In this document: piece by piece, positions 55,103 through 64,000 of the stretch | How the letters are laid out: the number at the start of each line of letters is the position of its first letter | Position numbering within the stretch: position 1 is the first letter of the stretch | Assembly: GCA_001599815.1 (NCBI GenBank) | Contig: BCIA01000006.1 | Coordinates: 312,961 to 376,960 of the forward strand | Origin: Furcasterigmium furcatum | Lineage: Eukaryota > Ascomycota > Sordariomycetes > Glomerellales > Plectosphaerellaceae | Direction: 5' to 3' | DNA length: 64,000 bases | Notes under the pieces: generated by a model | What the model was told of the DNA's origin: nothing | The model's input: the letters and a program-made list of their open reading frames with translations, nothing else | Database searches by the model: none | Program-made: the position numbers and the translations under genes

Positions 55103-55856
55103 ATGCCCGCCCTTACCACCGTTGCCACGCAGGTTCTCCTGCTCAACTCGGTCGCCTTCGCCGCGCCCAACCTGGCCTCGCGACAGAGCGGTTGGTCGGG
55201 TGACGACGATGGCAACGTCCGGATCATGGTGAGCGACAAGCGGGTCAACTTTGGCAACACCCGGGTCAACGACATTGCGCCGGTCATCGCCGACATTTGC
55301 TCCATTGCCTCGTGCGGCTCCGGCGGCGGCGAGGGCTCGCTGGAGACTGAGATCATCAACGAGAACTACTGGAAGATCGGCCATGACCTGAACGTCCACG
55401 CCGACGGCACCTTCGGCCAGGGCTGGGACGGCAGTCTCCTGGAGATGTACGCCCTCGCCGCGTCGGCCCTGGAAGGCATGGAGAAGACAACGGAGAGCGA
55501 GTGGACGGATGCTCTGTACTGCTACCGGGAGGGCGGTAGGGACCACTGCCGGCGTACGTTCATTCCTTGGCCCCTCCATCTTGACTGGAGTTCCGTACTG
55601 ACACCGAATATCAGGCCTGGCCGAGCTGAACGACGACAGCCCGGGTACCGAGTACTGGTACCCCGAGGAGATCCACACCGTCTTGTACAACGACGACGGC
55701 GGCATTGCGGCCCAGTTTGACCTGAAGTTCAGCCTCGACGGCCCCGACGAGATGGGCTTCTGCGAGACGCTCTCGGACATTGGGTCTACGATCGGCGGCA
55801 TTGTCGGTGGCTTCGCCGGGCAGGGGTTCTCTCTCATGGGGCTGTTCTGCACTTAG
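55103..55856 (+). CDS. Secreted six-Cys protein with C-terminal glycine zipper
   Basis: Exons 55,103-55,553 and 55,615-55,856 (61-nt intron, GTACGT...TATCAG) give 230 residues. The N-terminus (ALTTVATQVLLLNSVAFA) is a clear signal peptide. The mature part is acidic (DDDGN, EEIHTVLYNDDGG) with six Cys (DICS, SCG, YCY, HCR, FCE, FCT), compatible with three disulfides. The last 25 residues, GSTIGGIVGGFAGQG and SLMGLFCT, form a hydrophobic GxxxG-rich stretch like a glycine zipper, a motif used in membrane insertion or helix packing. No named family is recognised. Its own TATA box supports an active gene. It faces a truncated CFEM gene tail to tail. Confidence 0.65.
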
Positions 55857-55989
55857 GTAGATGCAGTGGCGGCGGTCCAGTGCACCGACACACCGAAAGA
55901 TCACCGCGAACTCATTCGCGGCCTGTAACATATTCTTGTTTATATTGTTGACCAACCATGAATGGTCCATGGAGAATCCAATGAATCTT

Positions 55990-56585
55990 CGCAGCCATCG
56001 GTGGGTGACATATTCGTGGTGCAGCTTTGACATAGTCCGCCGGCTGGCATGATCCAGGCGTCCGTCTTCGTGCACCACGCGAACAACCTCAGGCAGGCAA
56101 CAGTGAAACTCAGTCGCAGCATGATGAGCACTGGAGTCTGTTGGGCCTGGTGTTCACAGTGTGGTGACTGGTCTCCCGTATGCTTCGGCTTCGATCCTGG
56201 CGGTATCTGGGAGGGATTCTCGTCAGGGACTGGCGTAGAGCAGCGGAGAGCACGTATGCGTACCTATACATCGAAGGCAATCTTGCAGTTTTTCTGGATG
56301 CAAAATTGTGTTGCCGCACGGAGGTCGGGATCGGAGCAGATGCATGTTGCGTTTCTCAGGCTGCCGCAGACCGACTTTGTCACATGCTGAGCGACGCAAG
56401 CGAGCTGCAGAGGAGCGGGTCGTTAGCAATTGTATGTGGGAATGGGGCCTGGGGGAGTGCTCAGGACGGAGACTTACGTGGTGTTGAGGTATTAGGTCAA
56501 TGTACTTGGAAAGCTCATTTTGGGCGATGCCTGTGCCAGCCAAAGCCGCTAGCAACAGACAGGCCAGCTTCGTTCGGAGAGCCAT
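55990..56585 (-). pseudogene. Truncated CFEM/Pth11-like receptor gene
   Basis: Exon 1 (56,585-56,478) encodes a signal peptide (ALRTKLACLLLAALAGTGIA) and LSKYIDLIPQHH. After an intron (GTAAGT, TTGCTAAC, CTCTGCAG), exon 2 from 56,404 gives LACVAQHV..SVCG, NATCICSDPDL, QFCIQKNC, which is the CFEM Cys pattern. The first CFEM Cys appears replaced by His at the splice junction. The frame stops at TAG (56,264). Further along the minus strand LIMLRLSFTVACLRLFAWCTKTDAWIM (about 56,140-56,050) resembles the first transmembrane helix after a CFEM domain in Pth11-like receptors, but the frame and the remaining six helices are missing. As written, an 82-residue product could still be made. CFEM domains are surface or secreted in fungi. 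Confidence 0.5.
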
Positions 56586-57219
56586 GTCGAAGCAACCCTG
56601 GCGGAGGTTGAGTCCTAGCCTCTGTTGGACAGTGGAAGAGGTAGCAGCAACCAAAGCGTGGTGAAGCTGTCCCGTGTCGGAATCAACCTGGGCCAACCCA
56701 AGATCAAGTCGGTTCGGTGCCCGCTCAGCATGGAGGGCGCGATGGAGCAATGAGGGCGCGGATAGTGGAAGGGTGTCGGGTGCGTGCCGCGGAGGCGGCT
56801 TGAAGACTCCTGCGGGGATGGTGAGCGGCGGCGCGCACTGAATCAACTTGCCGGTATCGACACATGGATGCATGGGCGTGCATCCTCTGAATCCTCATGC
56901 ATCAGTCCCAATCAGCTCCCAACACTGTTGTCGTTCCTGCATCCCATTGAAATGCACTAGTAGACAACATGTGCCGATTCCTGTGGCGACCTTCACTCGG
57001 ATCTGGGCTCCGTCTCACGCTCTCTGGAGGCCTCGGGCCCAGCCCGGCAGACTTAGGGGAAAATCGCGGGAGAAGACCCGCGACAAGGATCCCATCCGCG
57101 ACACTATCTCTACCCAGCTTCTGCGGTGCAATCATATTCTCATGATGATACTCTACAAGGAAGTACCACGTCGTTTCTCTTTCTTTTGGTCCTCGGGCTA
57201 ACAATACTTGGTCTAGTGT
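56586..57219. other. Intergenic, nothing recognised
   Basis: No supported gene was found here. Confidence 0.5.
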
Positions 57220-57286
57220 CTCACCGATAGCTAGCGCCTCACCGAATTTTGGGACTCCTCACCGACACTACCATTACCCTCACCGA
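57220..57286 (+). promoter_or_regulatory. Four direct repeats of CTCACCGA
   Basis: CTCACCGA occurs at 57,220, 57,238, 57,258 and 57,279, spaced 18-21 bp, about two helical turns. It lies 460-530 bp upstream of the Zn2Cys6 regulator gene. Regular spacing on one DNA face suits a multi-site protein target, possibly autoregulation. That function is inferred. A subterminal repeat of a DNA transposon is an alternative. Confidence 0.5.
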
Positions 57287-57746
57287 ACCCCCTGACCCGA
57301 TTGTTAAGCATCGCGCACCCCTGTCTTGGGGTACACCGGACGCCGCCGCGCGCCAATCAGATGGCCCGAAATTTAGACTATCGGCGGCACAGAGATGCGG
57401 TCATCATTTCCGAGATCCGGAGTCTTTCCCACAGACTCTGATCGCTCCCAAACCCGCCAACCCACCGTCTCCTGCGTCTGGAGGTCGCTCCTCGACAGAA
57501 GTACCGGCCGCAGCAGCAGCAGAAGAAATGTGAATTTACACAGCTTGACAAAAGGGACATTATATGCATCGAAACAAGACCGACGGAGCGATCTATTGGG
57601 CATCAATCGACCACCCCGGGCCCCCGGCTCGCTCACTCACCACGACGGAACCCCGACTCGCTGACGGCCCCCCAGGGTGAAGAGGCGCCAAGCGTGCGGA
57701 TCGTGCAAATACGCACGTTCAAGCTCGCTCATCGCGCGCTAGCTCC
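57287..57746. other. Upstream region of transcription factor gene
   Basis: No further element was recognised. Confidence 0.4.
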
Positions 57747-59937
57747 ATGATGCCAGAGTCATCGTCGCCAATCCCGTCGTCTGAGCAAGACTCGGCCGCT
57801 GCACCCGGCCCTGCCGGCCTGGTGCTGTTGGCCAAGGACACTTCCGCTTCTGCTTCTCCCGCGCGAAACCCGCGTAAAGGGCTTAAGAGGTTCAGCAATA
57901 AAGTCCGAACAGGCTGCATCACATGCAAGTAGGTCTCACGTGCCGGCCTCCCCCAGGAAATGAGACTGACCGCTGCGACGCAGAATCCGCCGCGTCAAGT
58001 GTGACGAGGCGAAACCCGCATGCCTGCGCTGCAGGAAGACCGGGAGGGTCTGTGACGGCTACCAGGTCGAGCCCGACGCCGCCCAGGCTGGCGGCACCTT
58101 CGCGAGCAGCAACCACCAGAGGATAGGGGGCCTGCCGGCACCGGCAGACCCCCCTGGGTATGTCCTCACAGCGACCTCGGACTGGGCGTCATCGGAAAGG
58201 CGGGCTCTCGACTTCTACCTGAAACTCTCCGTCCCGGGCCTCTTCTCCGGTGTCACGGGCAGCTTCTGGGGACGAGTAATACCAGCCCTCTGCCAGCAAG
58301 AGCCCGCGATCCGGCACGCGGTGTTCGCGGTGAGCAGCCTTCACGAGAGCCTCTTCTACCGCCCCCGTATCCTGGGGCCGTCAGCAAACCTGTTCGCCGC
58401 CGTGCAGTACGGCAAGGCTCTGAGATACCTGCAGAACTGGCAGTTCCCCCAAGAAAGGAACCTCGCCGGGACCGTATCCGCCGCGCTCCCACTCGTGGCG
58501 TGTGCGCTATTTATCTGCATCGAGCTCATGCAGGGCAACTCCGCCGCCGCCCTTATTCACATCAGCCAGGGGCGGCGCATACTGGCGAGGCTCGACGCTA
58601 ACGCGCTGGCGTCGCCTGCAGCAGAGCTGATGCGAAGAGAGATCGCGCCGATCTTCTCGAAGCTGAGCGTGGCCGCGTTCATGTTCGGCGCGGCCCCGGA
58701 GCCGATTCCATCCCTCTTCCGCTGGACCAACCGGCGAGGTGGAGGCAGCATGGACTTTGCCAGCTTGGCGGAGGCGGAACAGGCCATGTTCGAGCTCGTG
58801 GACGACGGTCTGCGGTTTGCTAAAGAGGCGAGATTCTCGCAACACCGCGCAGGGTTCGCATCCCCTCCGGGCGATGCCCCCACGGAAGAATTCCTTGCGA
58901 TGCAGGACCAAAGAGAGCAGCTGCTCGCCCAGCTCAGGAAGTGGTGCAGTGCGTTCGAAGCCTTGAAGGCCTCGAGCCTGGGGTCGATAAACCAGGTTAG
59001 TCTCGTTTACTGCCGTACGGTGCACGTCATTATCGGCATGGCCATGGACCGTCGGGAAATGTGCTACGACGATTATACGACCGAATTTGCGAGCATCGTC
59101 ATTCTCGGCAAACAGATCCTGGACGAAGAGGATGCCAAGAATGCTGGAATCGGCAGAAACGCCAGCCCGACTTCGCTCTTCACCTTCGACTCGGGCCTCA
59201 TCCCACCGCTGTACTTTACTGTCTTGAAAAGCAGGCACCCGGGCCTCCGACGCGATGCCCTGACGCTCCTCGAGCGACACTCCGCGCTGTGCCACCGGGA
59301 GAATCTCTGGGACTCGCGGCAGGCCTTCAGGGTAGCAGAGAGGATGGTCACTTTGGAGGAGATGCGGGGGTGGCGAATCCTGGACAGGGTCGACCCCGTC
59401 GGGCCTTCACCCAGAGCGCCCGGGAAGCAGCCCTTGCACGAGAAGAAAGAGGGAGAGGTATCCGTGGACTGGATGCCCAGTCTCTTCGACCAGAACGGGA
59501 AGCTGAAGGCGGACGCTGACGCATACATGCTCCGCATCCAGCCGGAGCCGAGGCCGATCAGCAGCGACCAAACAGCCCCCCTTCTAGCCTTCGCCGACCC
59601 AAGAAGGGCCCGGGACTTCTCCGAACTGCGGGGATTTTTTAGCAGTCCCGAGAAACGGGTTCACCTGGCACTTGCGCAGGAAGCCTGGGCCGCGCTGACT
59701 GCATCGTCGCCGCTGCGCTTTCAGGGGTCGGCGAAAGGCGGGGTGGACTTGGCCAGGTCTTGGGCATCCATCTACGATGTCCCGGCATGTCTGCATATTC
59801 CGCAGGAGGCGAGGATCCACAACGCCGTGGTGGACCCTCAAATTGAGGGCGGATCGTGGACGAGCTTTTTTGTCGAGCCTGACCCAGACGACACGTCTCG
59901 GGTGGGTGTTCTGAGGGAGTTTATCCGCCACGACTAA
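57747..59937 (+). CDS. Zn(2)-Cys(6) fungal transcription factor
   Basis: Exons 57,747-57,928 and 57,984-59,937 give 711 residues. The 55-nt intron splits the finger between CITCK and IRRVKC, a common place in this family. The N-terminal 45 residues are Ser/Ala/Pro-rich, and FSNKVRTGC leads into C-IT-C-KIRRVK-C-DEAKPA-C-LR-C-RKTGRV-C, a complete binuclear cluster (residues about 56-84) for DNA binding in the nucleus. The rest (ALDFYLKLSVPGLFSGVTGSFW, IRHAVFAVSSLHESL and long helical segments) fits the regulatory region of Fungal_trans_2/DUF3468-type regulators. It converges with the cutinase gene, and control of that gene is possible but not shown. The reading frame is intact. Confidence 0.9.
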
Positions 59938-60517
59938 GATGATGGCTTCGGAAGCATCGGTCGCCGGGTTACTGTACCACAAGACGGTTTAGAGAAGGCA
60001 TGACAGCGTGTATCAGCAGGGTGACGAGGCTGGTAGATGAAGGCCCGAAACCAGCTGCTGGGTATCCGCAACAGTACATGCATATATTAAGCCAGTTCAA
60101 AAAGTCTTTCTGCCACGTTCCTCCCTTTCTACTCCATTTGTCTAACCTTGCCCGGGTTGATAACATCCGTGATGAAGACGCTCCTGAAAGGGGTCATGGA
60201 CCCTGGGACCTTTGGCACCTAGGCGGGGAATCTGTCGATCGCCGGCCGTCACTAGTTCTACTCGCGCTGGCCAGTTCAAGATCGGTCTTGCCGATAATTG
60301 TTTATTTTCGATAACAGAGCATCTGTGGAGCTGGTAGTTCCCGAGCTGCTGAGCCAGTTGCTCTGATGCCAGATCTCGACTTTAAAGAGGGCTCTCAGAA
60401 GCTTTCAAAAATGTACAGAGTTGAAGAAAAGGACGTTTGTGAGGTCAGAGGTCCAAACAGGGACCTGGAGGCAACCCTTCGCAGCCCAGCTGCGAATTCC
60501 GAGCCGACACAACCCAC
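59938..60517. other. 3' intergenic region between convergent genes
   Basis: No gene was recognised between the transcription factor and cutinase stop codons. Confidence 0.5.
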
Positions 60518-61349
60518 TCAGGCAGCATTGATCTTGCTGATGAGGAAGCGAGGCGCGGGACCGCGAGCGTCGCTCTGGTACATGAGATGCGGGGCCGCGA
60601 CAATGAGCGAGCCAGTGCAGACCAGATCACCGGTGTTGCAGAAGACCTGGACGTCCTCTCGGGGGTAGTTGGGGATCTGGCCCCTGTTCTGCAGGTTCTA
60701 TGGGAGTTGTAAGTCGATGGTCGTTCCGATGTGTATGTACCTCTTACCTTTGTGTATCCGAACAGGACTACGCCGGCAATCTTGTTGCGGACGCTGGCGT
60801 TGAGGTCGCGGATGGTGGCCGCTGCGAGGGCGGCTCCCTGGCTGTGGAGTTGTTGGTTTCAGAATGAAGCGGAATTCTCTCGTCGAGTTCACATACCTGT
60901 AACCGCCAGCAACAATGGTTGCACCGGGGCAGGTTCTGTCTGCGAGCTGGAAAAGACTCGTCATCTCGGCGATGGCGGCACGGCTGGTGCCGTCCGGAAG
61001 GGCGTTGTCGCCGAGGGAAGCTGTGTAGCGGCCGCCGACACCCTGAACCCAGACGTTTCCGCGGCCAAACTCACTCTCGAGGCCTGACCCGACGGGACCG
61101 CCGAGAGTTCCCTGGTAGAGTTAGTCTAAGTGGTATGCCATCATGATGGATAATCCGTACCAGGTTGCCGCTCTCAGTGGAGCCACGAGCGAAGATGAAG
61201 ATCACAGGAGGACAGGCGCCGCCATTCTGAAGATCATTGCGGGTGTTTCCAAGCTGGCGGGCTTCGACGGCGTCACCCGGGGAAAGCTCCATGGCTGGGA
61301 GCGCAGCAGCGATGCTGACGAACAGGGAGACGGTGGAGAAGAACTTCAT
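60518..61349 (-). CDS. Cutinase (cutin hydrolase, CE5)
   Basis: Four exons (61,349-61,161, 61,111-60,897, 60,841-60,748, 60,697-60,518) with introns of 49, 55 and 50 nt give 225 residues, the usual cutinase length. It has a signal peptide (FFSTVSLFVSIAAALPA) and a propeptide to about residue 32. The alpha/beta-hydrolase core shows FIFARGSTE, LGDNALPDGTS, GGYSQGAA with catalytic Ser135, VLFGYTKNLQNRG, and CNTGDLVC.GSL...APHL.Y with Asp190 and His203. Cys46-Cys124 and Cys186-Cys193 can form the two conserved disulfides. It hydrolyses cutin esters of the plant cuticle outside the cell. A CCTCGG site and a TATA box lie about 200 and 160 bp upstream. All catalytic residues are intact. Confidence 0.96.
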
Positions 61350-61508
61350 TTTGGCGGTTGTACGGTGGTTGCGGTTTGGAAAGGGGCGTGAAGGGCGATG
61401 TTGAGAAGAAAGTGGTATGAGGAATGTAGCAAGCGTCCAGTCTTGATGAGAAGTGAAGGCTGATGGGATGGGTTGAATGAATATGTCAATGATGTCGAAG
61501 ACGACTGG

Positions 61509-61515
61509 TTTTATA
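61509..61515 (-). promoter_or_regulatory. Cutinase TATA box
   Basis: TATAAAA on the minus strand, 160 bp upstream of the cutinase ATG. Confidence 0.55.
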
Positions 61516-61548
61516 GACTTCCTTAGGTCTTCATCACCAAACTCGAAG

Positions 61549-61554
61549 CCTCGG
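61549..61554 (-). promoter_or_regulatory. CCTCGG core, putative FarA/CTF1 site
   Basis: CCTCGG (plus strand) lies about 200 bp upstream of the cutinase start and 34 bp beyond the TATA box. CCTCGG is the core bound by the fungal fatty-acid/cutin regulators FarA/FarB and CTF1. Position and gene identity support a functional site. Only the hexamer match is seen. Confidence 0.5.
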
Positions 61555-63134
61555 CCTCGTCTCTCTAGTGCCAACTCATCGCGGGGTCTCGAGCTTGGCC
61601 CAAGCCGTCTGTTTCACCCATGCCGAGACACGAGTTGAAGAGCTCACCGCGGCATGGTCCTTCAAGTTTTTGGTTTAGTCCACATAAGCCCGGCTTGACG
61701 ACTTCGAGCTTGGAAGTGGGATGGCAGGGACTGTCACGATGTTTTGGTGTGGGGAAGAGGCCCCTGTCGTCGACCCCCGGACCCAGCTCGGAATGATGCG
61801 ACTGGACGGTTTTGGTCCGACGCACGACACGCTATTCCTAACGTGGGGGACCTTGCGGATGTCTTTGATGGTGATGTCGGACGACGCGATGAGGGGAAAG
61901 CTTTGAACATCCTCTGGCTGTTCAAGATGTAATGGAAACAGACCAGCCCTAGAACGAAGCAGATCGACGGCGCCTCGCCGCCACTAGAACGTTCGTGAGG
62001 GGCTGAGCCGAGGCATCCTTCAGACGACATGTCTTTCCAAGATTAGACGACGCCTGGATATGACAGTCGCGATGACAGCGTTGGGCCCGCAAGCGCCAGT
62101 CGTTTCAGGTGAGAGCCAGTCTGTTAAGAGTGACGCATTGCCTGGCAAAAACCTATCGTTAGGCAAACAGAGGAATTAATCAAGCTCCTCTCGGAACTCT
62201 CGGGCGGTCGAGGCTCACTACATGGCCTGATGGCGGATCTTGGAAGGCATATTCTAACACTACTTGGTCATGAAAGTCTTAGGCTTTTCCAATTCGATCT
62301 TGGGATTCTGTTTGATAAATCGGCCGCGTAGCTTGAGCCAAGCGAAGCAGCAGCCAAGTCGCGTGGCCATACTGATCACCATGCGTGGAAGGAAATATCC
62401 CGATGATCGCCAGAGGGGCTATTCTCCATCCACTGCATCGTTGGACCTCGGCCCACCAAGAAATTCCTTTTCTTATGAGTGAATGGCTGACAGAATGGGG
62501 TGTGCTTGCGGAGTAAGTCTCATCCCGAGGCCATCATGGCTGCACCCCTGTTCCTCACCCACCCTTACACCATGGCAGGGCTTCTAAGGGGGTGCTTGTA
62601 CCCCTTAGATGGGAAAAAGGTCTAGACTACTACGATTGGATGGTGTTATGCCGCTAGGGTAAGTAGACACTTCGGCCTGATACTGCATGAAAACGCGGGG
62701 TGCAGTGACTTGGCTGCGACAGTGTTGCAGAGACTCAGCCAAGGGGTTCAGTCTCAAGCGACTCTGGCGCAGGCTGACAATTTACACGTGAAAGGTACTC
62801 CTCTACTAGTAATCTGGGGGATTTGTGACGTTGCGATGCCAGGTGAATCGCAAGGTTTCCCAGATTTGATTACGGACCAAGCTGTGCGACGAGAAAGTTC
62901 TAGTTCTAGATGACAGGCCTCCATCATCAACATAGAGATCAATAAAAACACCACGGAGAGTGTGTTACAGCCGAGGTCTGGTTTCTTGTGACAGTGTGAC
63001 TCTCATGCCAACTCAGCAGAAGGTGCTGTCGGCTCCCCCTCTTCCGCATCTCGATGAATCCCCGCTCGGCACCCAAGAGGAACTCTCTTGCAAAAGAGGA
63101 GGTACGATCACTGAGTGAGCCGCTCGCCAACAAC
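61555..63134. other. Intergenic, nothing recognised
   Basis: No supported gene lies between the cutinase promoter and the ABC transporter 3' end. Confidence 0.5.
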
Positions 63135-64000
63135 CTACGAGCGACCTTTCCATCCCCCCCTGATCATGTCCCGAGCCTTGAATCTCTTGGGAACCCTGAT
63201 CAACCAATACAGAGCAAGTGCCGCGAACAGATTAAAGATGATGTAGGCCCACATGATCCCGTAGTTTCTCCAGCGCTTGTCGTAAGAGGTCGACGTCGAT
63301 GCAAGGAAGGCATCTGTCGTGGCGAGGGGGCAGAACTGGCAGGTGTCCATGTCTTCGGGGTTCATGACCTTTCCGCCCGCGAGTTCCATGTATGCCTCCA
63401 TGTATGACCCGCAGGTGACGTTCCCGCCAGGCCCGGCGAATCGCAGAAGCTCAAGCTGAGAGCACACCACTTCGTTGTGGGCAAGCCCGGTGGAGAGGAG
63501 GCCATCGACAAGGTATGTCAGGGGAGACACGCGGTACATGAACTTCCAGAAGCCGGGGAGTGAGTCCATGGGCACCATGACGCTGGGTGTTGTCAGTTCG
63601 GTGTTCCAGAATAACAAGGAAGCAGTACTCACCCGCAGAATATGAGGCAAAACGCGAAGAGCAAGAGTGCAATGGTCGCGCCAATCTCGGCCGTCGGCAC
63701 GCCCGCCACGACCATGTTCGCGAAGGTGGACTCGAAGAGCATGAAGGCCCAAATCAGCAAAAACATGAGTCCTCCCCGCTCGGTCACCGCATCAGTCGGA
63801 ATGGCATTGTTGTGCATCCCCACGAGATAGTAGAACGGGAAGAAGATGACCAGCGCTGCTAAAGTGTTCCATGGGAGCTCGACGATGATGTTTACGAGCA
63901 TGAAGACGTACCACGAGTACGCCCTCGACGCGCGCTCGCGGGCTTCATACTGCTCTCGCTGGAGGATGAAGTTAGGCATGGTCTGGTAGACCAGGAAGGC
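63135..64000 (-). CDS. PDR-type ABC transporter, C-terminal part (cut by window edge)
   Basis: Exons 63,582-63,135 and 64,000-63,633 (running off the window) are joined across a 50-nt intron (GTGAGT...ACCCAG). The roughly 270 residues present are the end of the second ABC2 membrane domain and the PDR C-terminal region. Visible are VYQTMPNFILQREQYEARERASRAYSWYVF, IIVELPWNT, FYYLVGM, the helix LLLFAFCLIFCG, then MDSLPGFWKFMYRVSPLTYLVDGLL. A Cys-rich extracellular loop (CGSYM, CQFCPL) and the last helix follow, with basic tail VPKRFKARDMI. Full-length pleiotropic drug resistance pumps have about 1,450 residues, and both ATPase domains must lie beyond position 64,000. The expected role is ATP-driven export of lipophilic compounds at the plasma membrane. 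Confidence 0.92.

Overview
The window looks like nuclear DNA of a filamentous ascomycete, probably a plant-associated Sordariomycete. Genes carry short introns (about 43-77 nt) with GTRNGT donors, CTAAC/CTGAC-type branch sites and CAG/TAG/AAG acceptors. Recognisable products are typical of such fungi: cutinase, a Zn2Cys6 regulator, a PDR-type ABC transporter, a DUF6536 membrane protein, a subtilase, a CFEM fragment and small secreted Cys-rich proteins. Species was not determined. All gene models were read by eye from frames and splice signals.

Layout. Positions 1-22,195 form a gene desert with no recognisable protein. It holds micro- and minisatellites, a tRNA-like inverted repeat near 2.2-2.36 kb, and a pair of diverged ~400-bp duplicates (8.7-9.1 and 17.55-17.98 kb). 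At 22.2-23.2 kb lies a five-exon gene for a basic/Cys/acidic protein with TTCCGCC-rich introns. At 26.3-30.2 kb a divergent pair of membrane-protein genes (DUF6536 and a 7-TM-like protein) is bracketed by an inverted repeat. From 30.6 to 35.6 kb come an OTT_1508-like deaminase gene (-), a C2H2 zinc-finger gene broken by an in-frame TAG (+), a Cys-rich protein gene (-) and a small gene fragment.

At 35.8-38 kb is a large glycoprotein-like membrane protein (-), at 39.8-41.3 kb an alkaline phosphatase (+) with strong codon bias, and at 42.2-44.4 kb a secreted subtilase (-). Then follow an F-box-like gene (-), a DUF7136 pseudogene (+), an eight-zinc-knuckle gene (-) and an 86-residue secreted Cys-rich protein (-). 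A degraded gag-like CCHC gene lies at 53.3-53.9 kb. A six-Cys secreted protein with a C-terminal glycine zipper (+) faces a truncated CFEM/Pth11-like gene (-) near 55-56.6 kb.

The right end carries a Zn2Cys6 transcription factor (+) converging on a cutinase gene (-). The cutinase promoter contains a CCTCGG core, the site known for the FarA/CTF1 cutinase regulators. The window ends inside the 3' part of a PDR ABC transporter gene. The parts fit an accessory, plant-surface-facing region (cuticle hydrolysis, phosphate release, proteolysis, export, candidate effectors) in which several genes are decaying through single nonsense or frameshift changes.
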